Shown here: piece after piece, positions 1 through 6,828 of the stretch | How positions within the stretch are numbered: position 1 is the first letter of the stretch | Layout of the letters: the number at the start of each line of letters is the position of its first letter | Origin: an uncultured Succiniclasticum sp. | Lineage (GTDB): Bacteria > Bacillota > Negativicutes > Acidaminococcales > Acidaminococcaceae | Direction: 5' to 3' | Length of the DNA: 64,000 nt | NCBI GenBank assembly: GCA_900544275.1 | Contig: UQUU01000004.1 | Location: 1-64,000, forward strand | Position numbers and translations under genes: made by a program | The notes under the pieces: model-generated | Told to the model about the DNA's origin: nothing | Databases searched by the model: none | What the model saw: the letters and a program-made list of their open reading frames with translations, nothing else

Positions 1-8
1 AAAGCAAA

Positions 9-249
9 CCACAATTCTGTTATAGCCAAAACAGACCACAGCTTTTGTTATAGGGTAGACCACACCACAGGATTATTTATAGTCCTGTTTTCTTCATTCA
101 TGAATTTTGTGAGTTTGTTCCACCACAGTTTTGTTATAGCAAAACCACAATCTTGCCATAGGGCAACCACACAAAATGTAATGGATGTGGCCGGCCACAA
201 TTTCTGTTATAGGGGTGACCACACCACAGTTTATTTTATAATCCCCTTT
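9..249 (+). repeat. Degenerate CCACA...TTATAG repeat cluster
   Basis: Seven imperfect copies of a 17-18 base unit with consensus CCACARTTnTGTTATAG start at 9, 36, 65, 123, 145, 195 and 224. Two of them (65 and 224) are preceded by an extra abutting CCACA. The pair at 36/65 recurs at 195/224 with the same 159-base offset, so the cluster may have grown by duplication of a larger unit. In four copies the arms around the central ATAG are self-complementary with different sequences: CTGTT/AACAG, CAGGA/TCCTG, TTTTG/CAAAA and TTGCC/GGCAA. No coding sequence is visible here. Function is unknown; binding-site array, structured RNA or mobile-element remnant all remain possible. Confidence 0.6.
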
Positions 250-392
250 TTTATTTACTTAAAAGCTGCTTGTTTTTTACCGGAAAAGTATATAAAACTT
301 GTAACACATATGAAACAAGTATTTTATACTTTTGCGGTAATTTTTCAAGTATTATGAAATTTTTATGCAATTAACAAGCAAATGCAGAGAAG

Positions 393-401
393 TTATCCAC
401 A
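393..401 (+). promoter_or_regulatory. Perfect DnaA-box 9-mer
   Basis: TTATCCACA, the consensus DnaA box, lies between the repeat cluster and the 3' end of the Fic-domain gene. It is a single copy; no second perfect box was seen nearby. It could be a DnaA-binding site or chance. Confidence 0.35.
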
Positions 402-409
402 GAGGCGGA

Positions 410-1357
410 TTACCACTCTAAAAAGTTCATAATGACTCGTATGATAATATCTTTTTCCTGAGGGTCTGATTCAGCGACAAGCAGCGTCATTGCGACCAGT
501 GCGCTTTCACTGACAATAGGTTGGTAATCTCGATATAGCACATTGTTTTTATCCAGGAAGTAAAGGAATAGAGCAGCACCTATGCGTTTGCAGCCATCGT
601 TAAAAGGATGGTCCTTGATGAGAAAATATAAAAGGTTCGCTGCTTTTTCTTCCAGGGATGGGTAGGCATCTTGCCCAACGGCACTTTGGTAAATCGCGGA
701 AAGGATCCCTTCCAGTTTTCCCGGTTCTTTTTCTGTTCCAAAAATACTGGAATCTTTATTAAAACTCATACTTCTGATCAACCGGATACATTCGTCATAA
801 GTAAGTTGATAGCTTCCTGTGGTGCCTTCCGGAGAGGGGACCGATTGATGGTCGTAGTCATCCAGCAGCTGCAGTGCTTTGGAATACTCATTGACTACTT
901 TTAATACATCTTCGGCGCCAATCCCGACAACGCCGGCGATAATACCAGACTGGATCTGGATGACTTTGTTCATGGCAGCCATGCGCTTTTCATTGACCGC
1001 ATAACCGTCTATCAGATATTTTTTCAGAACATCTGTGGCCCAGCGCCGGAACTGAATGCCCCGTTGGGATTTTACACGATAGCCAACGGAGATGATGACA
1101 TCAAGGTTGTAGTATTCAAGTTTACGGGTTACTGTCCGTGAGCCTTCTTTTTGAACTGTCGCAAATTTTGCGACAGTTGCCAGTCCCGAAAGTTCTTCAT
1201 TTACAGCATTATTAATGTGTTTGCCTATGGTTTTGATGTCACGGTCAAATAATGTTGCTATCTGAACCCTGTTAAGCCACACTGTATCTTGCTCCGGCGT
1301 AACCTGAACATCCAACTCAAAAGTTCCGTCTTTAAATTTTACGATGTTGTTTTCCAT
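410..1357 (-). CDS. RhuM-family / Fic-Doc domain fusion protein
   Basis: 315 residues. The N-terminal half (about 1-125) matches the RhuM family found in islands and near toxin-antitoxin genes (VWLNRVQIATLFDRD, then EYYNLDVIISVGYRVKS and FRRWATDVLKKYL). The C-terminal part (about 185-315) is a Fic/Doc domain with the active loop HPFNDGCKR at 250-258. Fic/Doc proteins transfer AMP or phosphate to target proteins, and the motif His is the general base. The Asn usual in the HPFxDGN(K/G)R motif is Cys256 here. The start at 1357 is preferred over the upstream 1402 because AAGG lies six bases before it; a Met two codons upstream has no spacing from that site. No partner antitoxin is intact beside it; the neighbouring hicAB is broken. 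Activity is unproven. Confidence 0.75.
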   Translation of the reverse strand: MENNIVKFKDGTFELDVQVTPEQDTVWLNRVQIATLFDRDIKTIGKHINNAVNEELSGLATVAKFATVQKEGSRTVTRKLEYYNLDVIISVGYRVKSQRGIQFRRWATDVLKKYLIDGYAVNEKRMAAMNKVIQIQSGIIAGVVGIGAEDVLKVVNEYSKALQLLDDYDHQSVPSPEGTTGSYQLTYDECIRLIRSMSFNKDSSIFGTEKEPGKLEGILSAIYQSAVGQDAYPSLEEKAANLLYFLIKDHPFNDGCKRIGAALFLYFLDKNNVLYRDYQPIVSESALVAMTLLVAESDPQEKDIIIRVIMNFLEW

Positions 1358-1411
1358 GGTCATCCTTTCTATCCCGATAAATGGGGGAGTGGTATTTTCC
1401 AAATTAGAATT

Positions 1412-1687
1412 TTATCCAAGGTTTAGACGTTCTTTCAGGGCATCTTGTAAAACTTTAGAGAGACTGACATTCTTAGCGTCCGCTTCTTTGGCCAGCCACG
1501 CCGGGATAGATAACATCTTTTTTACTGCTCGGGTGTTGCGGCGATACGTATCCACATCAGTGGCTACATAAGTCAACTGACCGTCGCCTGGATTAAGATC
1601 AGACAGGTTAGATGGGGCAGGGATATCTTGCTTGTTTTCAAGGAGACTTGCCAGATAAAGTCCCAGTGCTTCCTGTGCCGGCTCCAT
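1412..1687 (-). pseudogene. hicB: HicB antitoxin remnant (C-terminal part)
   Basis: The readable 91 residues match the C-terminal two thirds of HicB antitoxins: an AQEALGLYLASLLE helix, an acidic linker, then a ribbon-helix-helix DNA-binding end (PAWLAKEADAKNVSLSKVLQDAL). The same frame stays open a little further upstream (ITYGATLEAT), which also fits HicB, but the N-terminal partial-RNase-H-fold start is missing and no ribosome site precedes Met1. It joins the hicA remnant in a different frame, so a deletion has fused the two genes. The fragment could still be made from an internal start and bind DNA; that is speculation. Confidence 0.7.
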
Positions 1688-1705
1688 AGTTGCTTCCAGC
1701 GTAGC

Positions 1706-1790
1706 ACCATATGTTATGATGGCTTCCTTTGATTCGCTCCATCTTCCATCCCATTTTTTAGAGCTGCTTTACAATTTCAATTCCCTTCAT
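1706..1790 (-). pseudogene. hicA: HicA toxin remnant (nonsense mutation and 3' deletion)
   Basis: A good ribosome site (AGAGG, comp. of 1796-1800) and ATG at 1790 open a reading frame that begins MKGIEIVKQL, hits TAA at codon 11 (1758-1760), then continues in the same frame KMGWKMERIKGSHHNIW. That is the conserved start of the HicA mRNA interferase, including the GSHH segment with its active-site His. GAA to TAA would explain the stop as a single base change. After GSHH the sequence passes into HicB in another frame. The rest of HicA is gone, so the toxin is certainly inactive. Confidence 0.75.
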
Positions 1791-1919
1791 GGTTACCTCT
1801 TTCTGTCAATATTTTATTATATAAATTATATAAAATCAAAAAAATACCCGTACATTTATATTAAAATTATAAAAATTTCAAAAAATCGCTGAAAACAGGC
1901 AAAAAAACAGGATAAGTGC

Positions 1920-1951
1920 TTGCAAACACTGCTAAACACTGGTATTATAAT
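1920..1951 (+). promoter_or_regulatory. Promoter of the HU gene
   Basis: A consensus -10 TATAAT sits at 1946-1951. The best -35 candidate, TTGCAA at 1920-1925, is 20 bases away, longer than ideal. The -10 is the firm part of this call. Confidence 0.5.
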
Positions 1952-2009
1952 GTTAGATGCTATAGGTAGGGCATCCTGATAAAAATTTCATGTAAAGGGA
2001 GATTTTATT

Positions 2010-2324
2010 ATGAACAAAAAAGAACTCATTGTAGCCGCTGCTGCAGGATCCGGCCTCTCTCAGAAAGATGTTGAAAAAGCATTAAAGGCTCTGATTGAAG
2101 TTACTGTAGCCGAAGTTGCTAAAAAAGGCAAAGTACAGTTAATTGGTTTCGGTACGTTTGAAGCACGTGAACGCGCTGCTCGTACCGGCAAAAATCCTCA
2201 GACCGGCGCTCCGATTAAAATTGCTGCTGCCACCGTTCCTGCTTTTAAAGCCGGCAAGGCTTTCAAAGACGCTGTAGCTGTAAAAAAAGCAGCTCCCAAA
2301 AAAGCAAAAAAAGCAAAAAAATAA
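2010..2324 (+). CDS. hup: HU-family DNA-binding protein with lysine-rich tail
   Basis: 104 residues. HU dimers bend and compact DNA. The body (about 1-90) is a canonical HU fold: KKELIVAAAAGSGLSQKDVEKAL helices, the KKGKVQLIGFGTFE strand and an arm with RTGKNPQTGAPIKI ending in VPAFKAGKAFKDAV. Most HU proteins stop near residue 90; this one adds a Lys/Ala tail (PKKAKKAKKAKK-like) resembling an H1-type extension, which should add non-specific DNA affinity. AAGGGAG precedes the ATG. It is monocistronic, with its own promoter and a strong terminator. Confidence 0.95.
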   Translation: MNKKELIVAAAAGSGLSQKDVEKALKALIEVTVAEVAKKGKVQLIGFGTFEARERAARTGKNPQTGAPIKIAAATVPAFKAGKAFKDAVAVKKAAPKKAKKAKK

Positions 2325-2340
2325 TCTGAAGTGATTATGA

Positions 2341-2372
2341 ACGGCCTGTCTGTTTTCAGACAGGCCGTTTTT
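2341..2372 (+). terminator. Rho-independent terminator of hup
   Basis: A perfect 12-base-pair stem (ACGGCCTGTCTG with CAGACAGGCCGT) around a TTTT loop, followed by a T run, begins 17 bases after the hup stop. Confidence 0.95.
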
Positions 2373-2381
2373 GCGTGAAAC

Positions 2382-2410
2382 TTGCGTCTCTTTTGATATA
2401 TAGGTATAAT
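2382..2410 (+). promoter_or_regulatory. Promoter of trmK-nif3
   Basis: TTGCGT at 2382-2387, a 17-base spacer and TATAAT at 2405-2410, placed 38 bases before the trmK ATG. Confidence 0.75.
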
Positions 2411-2448
2411 TGATAAAACAAGAGAATTACGTAGAGGCAGGGTGAAGT

Positions 2449-3138
2449 ATGATTTCTATTGGAGAAAGGCTGATGCAGGTGGTTTCTATGGTACCGCCCT
2501 GTCAAAAGATGGCTGATATCGGTACGGATCACGGGTATGTGCCTGCCTGGCTGTTAGCGCATAAGGTCTGTCAGGCGGCGATCGCTTCCGACATAGCGGC
2601 AGGCCCCTGTTCCGCTGCTCAGGAGACAAGACAGCGCTATCAGTTACAGGACCGCATGGAAATACGCCAGGCTCCCGGCCTGCAGGGGCTGAATCCGGGG
2701 GAAGTACAGGCTGTCGTCATCGCGGGGATGGGGGGCGCTACGATACGGACTATTTTAGAAGAATGTCCGGAAATTACCAACACCGTGGAAACCTTTATCT
2801 TACAGCCGATGAACGCCGCCTCGTTAGTCAGAAAATGGGCTGTTGTCAATGGGTATCGGATAGCGAAAGAAACGCTTTGCCGGGAACAGGGTCGTTATTA
2901 TGTGATCATACGGTTGGCCGCAGGGCAGGAAGGCACTGTTCTATCGGACTTTGAGGCAGAGATAGGCCCTTGTATTTTACATAACAAACCGCCTTTGTGG
3001 CAGGAATACCTCAGGCAAAAAGCTGTGTATTTTCAGAAAGTCTGTACGCAGATGGAACGCAGCCGAACGGCCTTTCACAGTGAAAAATATCAACTGCTAC
3101 AAAGTTATTGCCGCCGGATAGAGGAAGTTGTATCGTAA
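2449..3138 (+). CDS. trmK: tRNA (adenine(22)-N1)-methyltransferase TrmK
   Basis: 229 residues, the usual TrmK length. It methylates N1 of A22 in tRNA D-loops using S-adenosylmethionine. The SAM-binding motif ADIGTDHGYVP is at about 22-32 and the family signature VVIAGMGG at about 88-95, followed by LQPM. The C-terminal third is an alpha-helical, tRNA-contacting region in characterised homologues. It is followed by the Nif3-like gene, the same pairing as yqfN-yqfO in Bacillus subtilis. Confidence 0.9.
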   Translation: MISIGERLMQVVSMVPPCQKMADIGTDHGYVPAWLLAHKVCQAAIASDIAAGPCSAAQETRQRYQLQDRMEIRQAPGLQGLNPGEVQAVVIAGMGGATIRTILEECPEITNTVETFILQPMNAASLVRKWAVVNGYRIAKETLCREQGRYYVIIRLAAGQEGTVLSDFEAEIGPCILHNKPPLWQEYLRQKAVYFQKVCTQMERSRTAFHSEKYQLLQSYCRRIEEVVS

Positions 3139-3172
3139 AATTCATATCGTTCCATATAAAGGAGAAGTAAAG

Positions 3173-3967
3173 ATGGATCTTCTGGTCAAAGACATGGTTA
3201 AAATTTTAAATGAAATGGCGCCTCCCCGTTTGGCGGAAGACTGGGATAATGTAGGCCTTTTAGTAGGAAGAATGAAAAAACCGGTACGCGTGATTTTATG
3301 TTCGCTGGATTTTTCCAAAGAGGTTTTGGAACAAGCGCAGGCAGTCCATGCAGACCTGATTGCTACCCATCATCCGGCTATTTTTAAAGGGATCAGGCAA
3401 TTAACCGACCTTGACTGGCAAACAGCATTGCTGTTGCAAGCGGCTCAGGCGGACATCGCGGTTTACAGCGCGCATACGAATTTGGACAGCGCGGTGGGCG
3501 GTGTCAATGATATCCTTGCCGCTTTATTGGAATTGACCAACGTGGAAGCATTAAATGGTGAAGAGGACTCTTTAGAAGGGCTTGGCCGCATAGGACAGCT
3601 GGCAATGCCCCTCAGCGCCGAAGCGTTCGCGCAGAAGGTAAAAAAAGCCTTGCGTCTCCCGCATGTTACCCTGATTTCCGCTCAACGCCCCGTGTCTAAG
3701 GTGGCGGTCTGCGGCGGCAGCGGCATGAGCCTTTTAAATGTAGTGGCGGCTTCGGGCGCCGATACCTTTGTGACCGGGGACATTCACTATCATGACGCGC
3801 AGGATGCGGTGGGAAAAAATATTAACCTGATCGATGCGACGCATCAGGGAACGGAGCTTCCTGTGGCAAATCATATGGCGGATCGTCTTTCTTTGCGTTT
3901 GAGTAAAGAAAACTCTGCGGTGAAGGTGTTGGTGGCCAAAGAAACAACGCTGATGCGAATTCTGTAG
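3173..3967 (+). CDS. Nif3-like dinuclear metal centre protein
   Basis: 264 residues from ATG 3173, chosen because AAAGGAG precedes it; an ATG 15 codons upstream overlaps trmK and lacks a site. Metal-ligand segments of the Nif3/YqfO family are visible: IATHHPAIFKG near 62-73, AHTNLDSAVGG near 100-110 and the C-terminal THQGTELP segment. Family members bind two metal ions and are often annotated as GTP cyclohydrolase I type 2, but the reaction is not settled. The short form here lacks the inserted PII-like domain of longer homologues. Confidence 0.88.
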   Translation: MDLLVKDMVKILNEMAPPRLAEDWDNVGLLVGRMKKPVRVILCSLDFSKEVLEQAQAVHADLIATHHPAIFKGIRQLTDLDWQTALLLQAAQADIAVYSAHTNLDSAVGGVNDILAALLELTNVEALNGEEDSLEGLGRIGQLAMPLSAEAFAQKVKKALRLPHVTLISAQRPVSKVAVCGGSGMSLLNVVAASGADTFVTGDIHYHDAQDAVGKNINLIDATHQGTELPVANHMADRLSLRLSKENSAVKVLVAKETTLMRIL

Positions 3968-3969
3968 CT

Positions 3970-3995
3970 TCGCCAACGCTGCTCGCCAACGCTGC
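3970..3995 (+). repeat. 13-base tandem duplication
   Basis: TCGCCAACGCTGC occurs twice in exact tandem (3970-3982, 3983-3995) directly after the nif3-like stop codon. It is one of several such tandem duplications behind stop codons in this window. Confidence 0.9.
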
Positions 3996-4100
3996 GGCCA
4001 TACACTCCTTAAAGTAGTTGGACTACAAAACACCGGTTAAAGTCCACCGCATCGGAATGGATTATATGTCACAAGTAATAAATTTTTAAGAAAGGAAAGT

Positions 4101-4142
4101 ATGGTAGTAGCTTCTGACTCTATCATACAAGTATACCCATGA
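4101..4142 (+). CDS. Possible 13-residue leader ORF coupled to yhaM
   Basis: ATG 4101 follows AAGGAAAG and encodes MVVASDSIIQVYP, stopping at TGA 4140-4142, which overlaps the yhaM ATG (4139) as ATGA. The yhaM start has no ribosome site of its own, whereas this mini-ORF has a good one, so yhaM translation probably depends on reinitiation after it. No codon bias typical of attenuation peptides is evident. It could instead be a vestige of a frame change. Confidence 0.5.
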   Translation: MVVASDSIIQVYP

Positions 4143-5068
4143 TTAGTGAAATTAAAGCCGGAGAGCGTTTTTACCAGCCGGTGGTACTGCGTTTGCAAAA
4201 AGTAGGCACTTCCTCGAATGGCGGTGCTTTTGCCAAGGGAACGGTGGAAGACAATAGCGGTAAAGTGCAGTTTATTGCCTTTGAAAAGGATATTGTCAAT
4301 CGTTTGCGGAATCTGGAAGGGCCCAAAGCCTATGTGATCGCCGGTCCTGTGGATATCGTAAAATATTCCAGCAACCTGGCCTTGCAGGTGATCATTCAAA
4401 AATTAGATCCGATCATGCCGGAAGACGATATTTCAAATCTGGTGCCGGTAGGGGATTTTGACATAACGCAGTATCAGGCAAAGCTTGCCGGTCTTATTGA
4501 AGGAATTCGTACGCCCAGCCTGCGTATGCTTCTGCAGAAAATTTTCAGCGGTAAATTTTATGAAGACTTCTGTAAGAACCCGGCCGGAACCAAGTTGCAT
4601 CATGCCTATCTGGGAGGCCTGCTGCAGCATTCTGTGGATGTCGCCTCGCTGGCGTCTCTTATGGCGGGTGAAATCGGCGGGGCTGATAAAGATATTGTGG
4701 TGGCGGGAGCGTTGCTGCACGATATAGGCAAGGTAAGGGAAATCTCCGCCGGTATCGGTTTTCCCTATACAACGGAAGGACGCCTGTTGGGTCATATCAC
4801 GTTATCGGTATTTCTGGTCCGGGAAGCGGCGCTGGAATTAAAAGTACCGCTGCCTGCCCTGCAAAATCTGGAACATGTCATTCTGGCCCATCACGGGGAT
4901 AACGAAAAAGGTTCTCCGATGGCCTGCGCTACGAAGGAAGCCTTTATTGTGCATTATGCCGATGAGATCAATGCGGTCATGAATCAGTTTGAAAGAAAAA
5001 ATAAAAAATTGCAGTGGGATTTTAACCCCATGCTAAAGCGGTATTTGCTGCTGAATAAAGAAATTTAG
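4139..5068 (+). CDS. yhaM: 3'-5' exoribonuclease YhaM family protein
   Basis: 309 residues with the YhaM architecture: an N-terminal OB-fold (about 1-110, with TSSNGGAFAKGTVEDNSGKV) and a C-terminal HD phosphohydrolase domain (about 145-300). HD metal ligands are visible in KLHHAYLGGLLQHS, LLHDIGK and the later VILAHHG. YhaM degrades RNA (and ssDNA in vitro) from the 3' end in an Mn-dependent way. The start is set by homology to the OB-fold beginning and by overlap with the leader ORF. It stands alone between nif3 and rnpB. Confidence 0.88.
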   Translation: MISEIKAGERFYQPVVLRLQKVGTSSNGGAFAKGTVEDNSGKVQFIAFEKDIVNRLRNLEGPKAYVIAGPVDIVKYSSNLALQVIIQKLDPIMPEDDISNLVPVGDFDITQYQAKLAGLIEGIRTPSLRMLLQKIFSGKFYEDFCKNPAGTKLHHAYLGGLLQHSVDVASLASLMAGEIGGADKDIVVAGALLHDIGKVREISAGIGFPYTTEGRLLGHITLSVFLVREAALELKVPLPALQNLEHVILAHHGDNEKGSPMACATKEAFIVHYADEINAVMNQFERKNKKLQWDFNPMLKRYLLLNKEI

Positions 5069-5088
5069 TAAAATCATAACGAAATGAC

Positions 5089-5117
5089 TTGATGTTGTGT
5101 GTCGTCTATGGTATACT
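5089..5117 (+). promoter_or_regulatory. Promoter of the RNase P RNA gene
   Basis: TTGATG at 5089-5094, a 17-base spacer and TATACT at 5112-5117. It implies transcription starts about 95 bases before the mature RNA, so a 5' leader would need removal. Confidence 0.7.
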
Positions 5118-5220
5118 TTGTTTCGCATAAAGAAACAAGTTAAGCTTGACGTTCGTATCGTCGGGCCTGGTTTCTTTTACTAAGCTATTTCAGTCCCTTC
5201 GAGGGATTGCGATAGACCAT

Positions 5221-5574
5221 GTGAGTGTGAAAGGCAATCGCGGCGTCCCTGCGGGGACGGTGAGGAAAGTCCGAGCTCCATAGGGCGGAATGCCGGATAA
5301 CGTCCGGCGAGGGAAACCTCAGGGAAAGTGCCACAGAAAAGTGTACCGCCGGGCTTCGGTCCGGTAAGGGTGGAACGGTGCGGTAAGAGCGCACCAGCAA
5401 GTGAGCAATTACTTGGCTTGGTAAACCCCATTCGGAGTAAGACCAAATAGGGAAGGGATGAAGCGGCCCGCTGAACCTTCCGGGTTGTGTCGCTGTATCC
5501 TGGGAGTAATTCCGGGAATAGATAAATGATTGCCGCCGCTTGTCGGAACAGAACTCGGCTTATTGAACACTCAC
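5221..5574 (+). ncRNA. rnpB: RNase P RNA, bacterial type A
   Basis: The catalytic RNA that trims the 5' leader of tRNA precursors. Helix P1 is formed by GTGAGTGT (5221-5228) and ACACTCAC (5567-5574), which fixes both ends. Conserved core segments are readable: GAGGAAAGTCCGAGCTCCATA near 5261, GAGGGAAACCTCAGG, the AGGGTGGAACGGTGCGGTAAGAGCGCACC region, TTGGTAAACCCCATTCGG, and the universal ACAGAA near 5548. The pattern is type A rather than the Bacillus type B. The modulator protein RnpM is encoded at 50.8 kb. Confidence 0.96.
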
Positions 5575-5585
5575 TTTGTCAATTC

Positions 5586-5616
5586 GGCTGCCGGAAACGG
5601 CAGCCTGTTTTATTTT
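5586..5616 (+). terminator. Terminator of rnpB
   Basis: An eight-pair stem GGCTGCCG / CGGCAGCC with a GAAA tetraloop, followed by TGTTTTATTTT, starts 12 bases after the mature RNA end. Confidence 0.9.
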
Positions 5617-5763
5617 AATTTACCTTTAATAGTGAAAACTCTTACACAGAAGCACTTCTAATCGCATGGTTGACAGATGCGCATAATGACATCTAAATGA
5701 CGCCATAATGACAAAAGGAGAAAAACCTTTAAAAAAGTTCACAAATAAGGGCGAATTTTATGG

Positions 5764-5769
5764 TATAAT
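5764..5769 (+). promoter_or_regulatory. -10 element upstream of the NlpC/P60 gene
   Basis: TATAAT lies 40 bases before the chosen start. TTCACA at 5738-5743 is a possible -35 but 20 bases away. Its position argues against any translation start upstream of it. Confidence 0.5.
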
Positions 5770-5809
5770 ACTTTTCGTAATGAACTTTTGTCATGAAGAG
5801 GAAGAAAGG

Positions 5810-6487
5810 ATGTGCAGCATGCCAGCCAGGAAGCTTGCTTCTTTGTTACTTGGACTAACGTTGTCCTGTTTCTCTTTTTCCATGACTTTTGCGGATTTTG
5901 CTTATGGTGACCGTGGAAATGAGGTTATGGAAATACAGAAACAGTTAGCCACCCTGCATTACAGCGTGGGAGAATTGGATGGAGTATTCGGACCGGCTAC
6001 GGAACAGGCCGTAAAGTCGTTCCAGGCAGCAAAAGGATTAACCGCAGATGGTGTGGTAGGCGATGCTACGTACCGCAGCCTTATGAATAAAGAGATGCCG
6101 GTCAATCGTTCCGGCAACAGCGCCCTCACCCGCAACATCCTTCGTACAGCGTATGGTTTGCGCGGTGTGCCTTATGTGTTCGGGGGAACGTCGCCTTATG
6201 GCTTTGACTGTTCCGGTTTTACCAGTTATGTGTTCCGTCAGGCAGGCATTTCCATTCCCCGTATGGCTGACGGTCAATACTATGCTTCGACCCGCCTGTC
6301 TTCCGCGAATTTGCGGCCGGGGGACCTGGTGTTCTTTACAACGTATGCCGCCGGTGCTTCTCATGTCGGCATCTATGTCGGAAACGGCCAGTTTATCCAT
6401 GCTTCTTCCAGTCGGGGCGTTATGGTATCGGATGTGTTTACCGGCTACTGGGGCGCCCGTTATATAGGGGCCGGCAGAGTATATTGA
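5810..6487 (+). CDS. Secreted NlpC/P60 peptidoglycan hydrolase
   Basis: 225 residues from ATG 5810 (GAGGAAG before it). A signal peptide (about 1-28, ending MTFA) is followed by a peptidoglycan-binding type 1 domain (about 33-92, GDRGNEVMEIQKQL and DGVFGPATEQAVKSFQ) and an NlpC/P60 domain (about 105-225). The catalytic triad is Cys134 in FDCSGF, His185 in ASHVGIYVG and His197 in FIHASS. Such enzymes cleave stem peptides between D-Glu and the diamino acid, here in the thin wall under the outer membrane. An upstream in-frame ATG at 5708 would put the promoter -10 inside the gene and is rejected. Confidence 0.92.
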   Translation: MCSMPARKLASLLLGLTLSCFSFSMTFADFAYGDRGNEVMEIQKQLATLHYSVGELDGVFGPATEQAVKSFQAAKGLTADGVVGDATYRSLMNKEMPVNRSGNSALTRNILRTAYGLRGVPYVFGGTSPYGFDCSGFTSYVFRQAGISIPRMADGQYYASTRLSSANLRPGDLVFFTTYAAGASHVGIYVGNGQFIHASSSRGVMVSDVFTGYWGARYIGAGRVY

Positions 6488-6502
6488 TCGTTGCGTCAAA
6501 TA

Positions 6503-6542
6503 CCGGGGGTTTCGTACAATGTGCCGGGGATTTCGTACAATG
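6503..6542 (+). repeat. 19-base near-tandem duplication
   Basis: CCGGGGGTTTCGTACAATG (6503-6521) is repeated as CCGGGGATTTCGTACAATG (6524-6542) with one mismatch, just after the NlpC/P60 stop. Confidence 0.9.
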
Positions 6543-6554
6543 AAATGGCTTTTT

Positions 6555-6593
6555 AAAACAGCTGAGCGCTGCATCGTTCTCAGCTGTTTTTTT
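6555..6593 (+). terminator. Terminator of the NlpC/P60 gene
   Basis: AAAACAGCTGAG pairs with CTCAGCTGTTTT around a 12-base loop and runs into seven T residues. Confidence 0.88.
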
Positions 6594-6636
6594 ATTGCTG
6601 TAAACACAAAACTTGAGCGCGCAAGCGTTTTACATT

Positions 6637-6720
6637 TTACACATGATTTTCTTGTGTAACTGCCCGATTTGATTTTGTAACTTATATTACATTTTATGAT
6701 TTTAATGACAGAACGTGTAA
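6637..6720 (+). promoter_or_regulatory. Candidate TTACA/TGTAA operator set before the adhesin promoter
   Basis: Two inverted repeats, TTACACA/TGTGTAA (6637-6643 and 6653-6659) and TGTAA/TTACA (6676-6680 and 6687-6691), plus a GTGTAA half site at 6715-6720 abutting the -35 box. The repeated TGTAA core suggests a regulator-binding array. No regulator is identified. Confidence 0.4.
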
Positions 6721-6722
6721 AA

Positions 6723-6752
6723 TTGACAATCAGTAAATTAATTTGATATAAT
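6723..6752 (+). promoter_or_regulatory. Strong promoter of the adhesin gene
   Basis: A perfect TTGACA (6723-6728), an 18-base spacer and a perfect extended -10 (TGATATAAT, 6744-6752). The roughly 70-base leader that follows is built of imperfect TATTATGA/TATTTGA repeats and ends in AGGGAGG before the ATG. These are the best promoter elements in the window. Confidence 0.85.
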
Positions 6753-6828
6753 TATCCAAATAGAAGTATTATGAATATTTGTATTATGAGTATATGAGTA
6801 TTTGATAGTATTTAGGGAGGAATAATTA

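Noticed and set aside
9..249. CRISPR array
   Set aside because: Repeats are degenerate, unevenly spaced, with no uniform spacers, and no cas genes are present.
100..357. 85-codon open frame in the repeat cluster
   Set aside because: It runs through the non-coding repeats, has no ribosome site and a composition dictated by CCACA/TTATAG units.
393..401. Replication origin at the DnaA box
   Set aside because: Only one perfect box, no DnaA, DnaN or DNA-unwinding region next to it; a single 9-mer is expected by chance in a genome.
1920..2010. hup region as part of a mobile element
   Set aside because: HU has ordinary housekeeping features and its own terminator; no integrase, att site or transposase is nearby.
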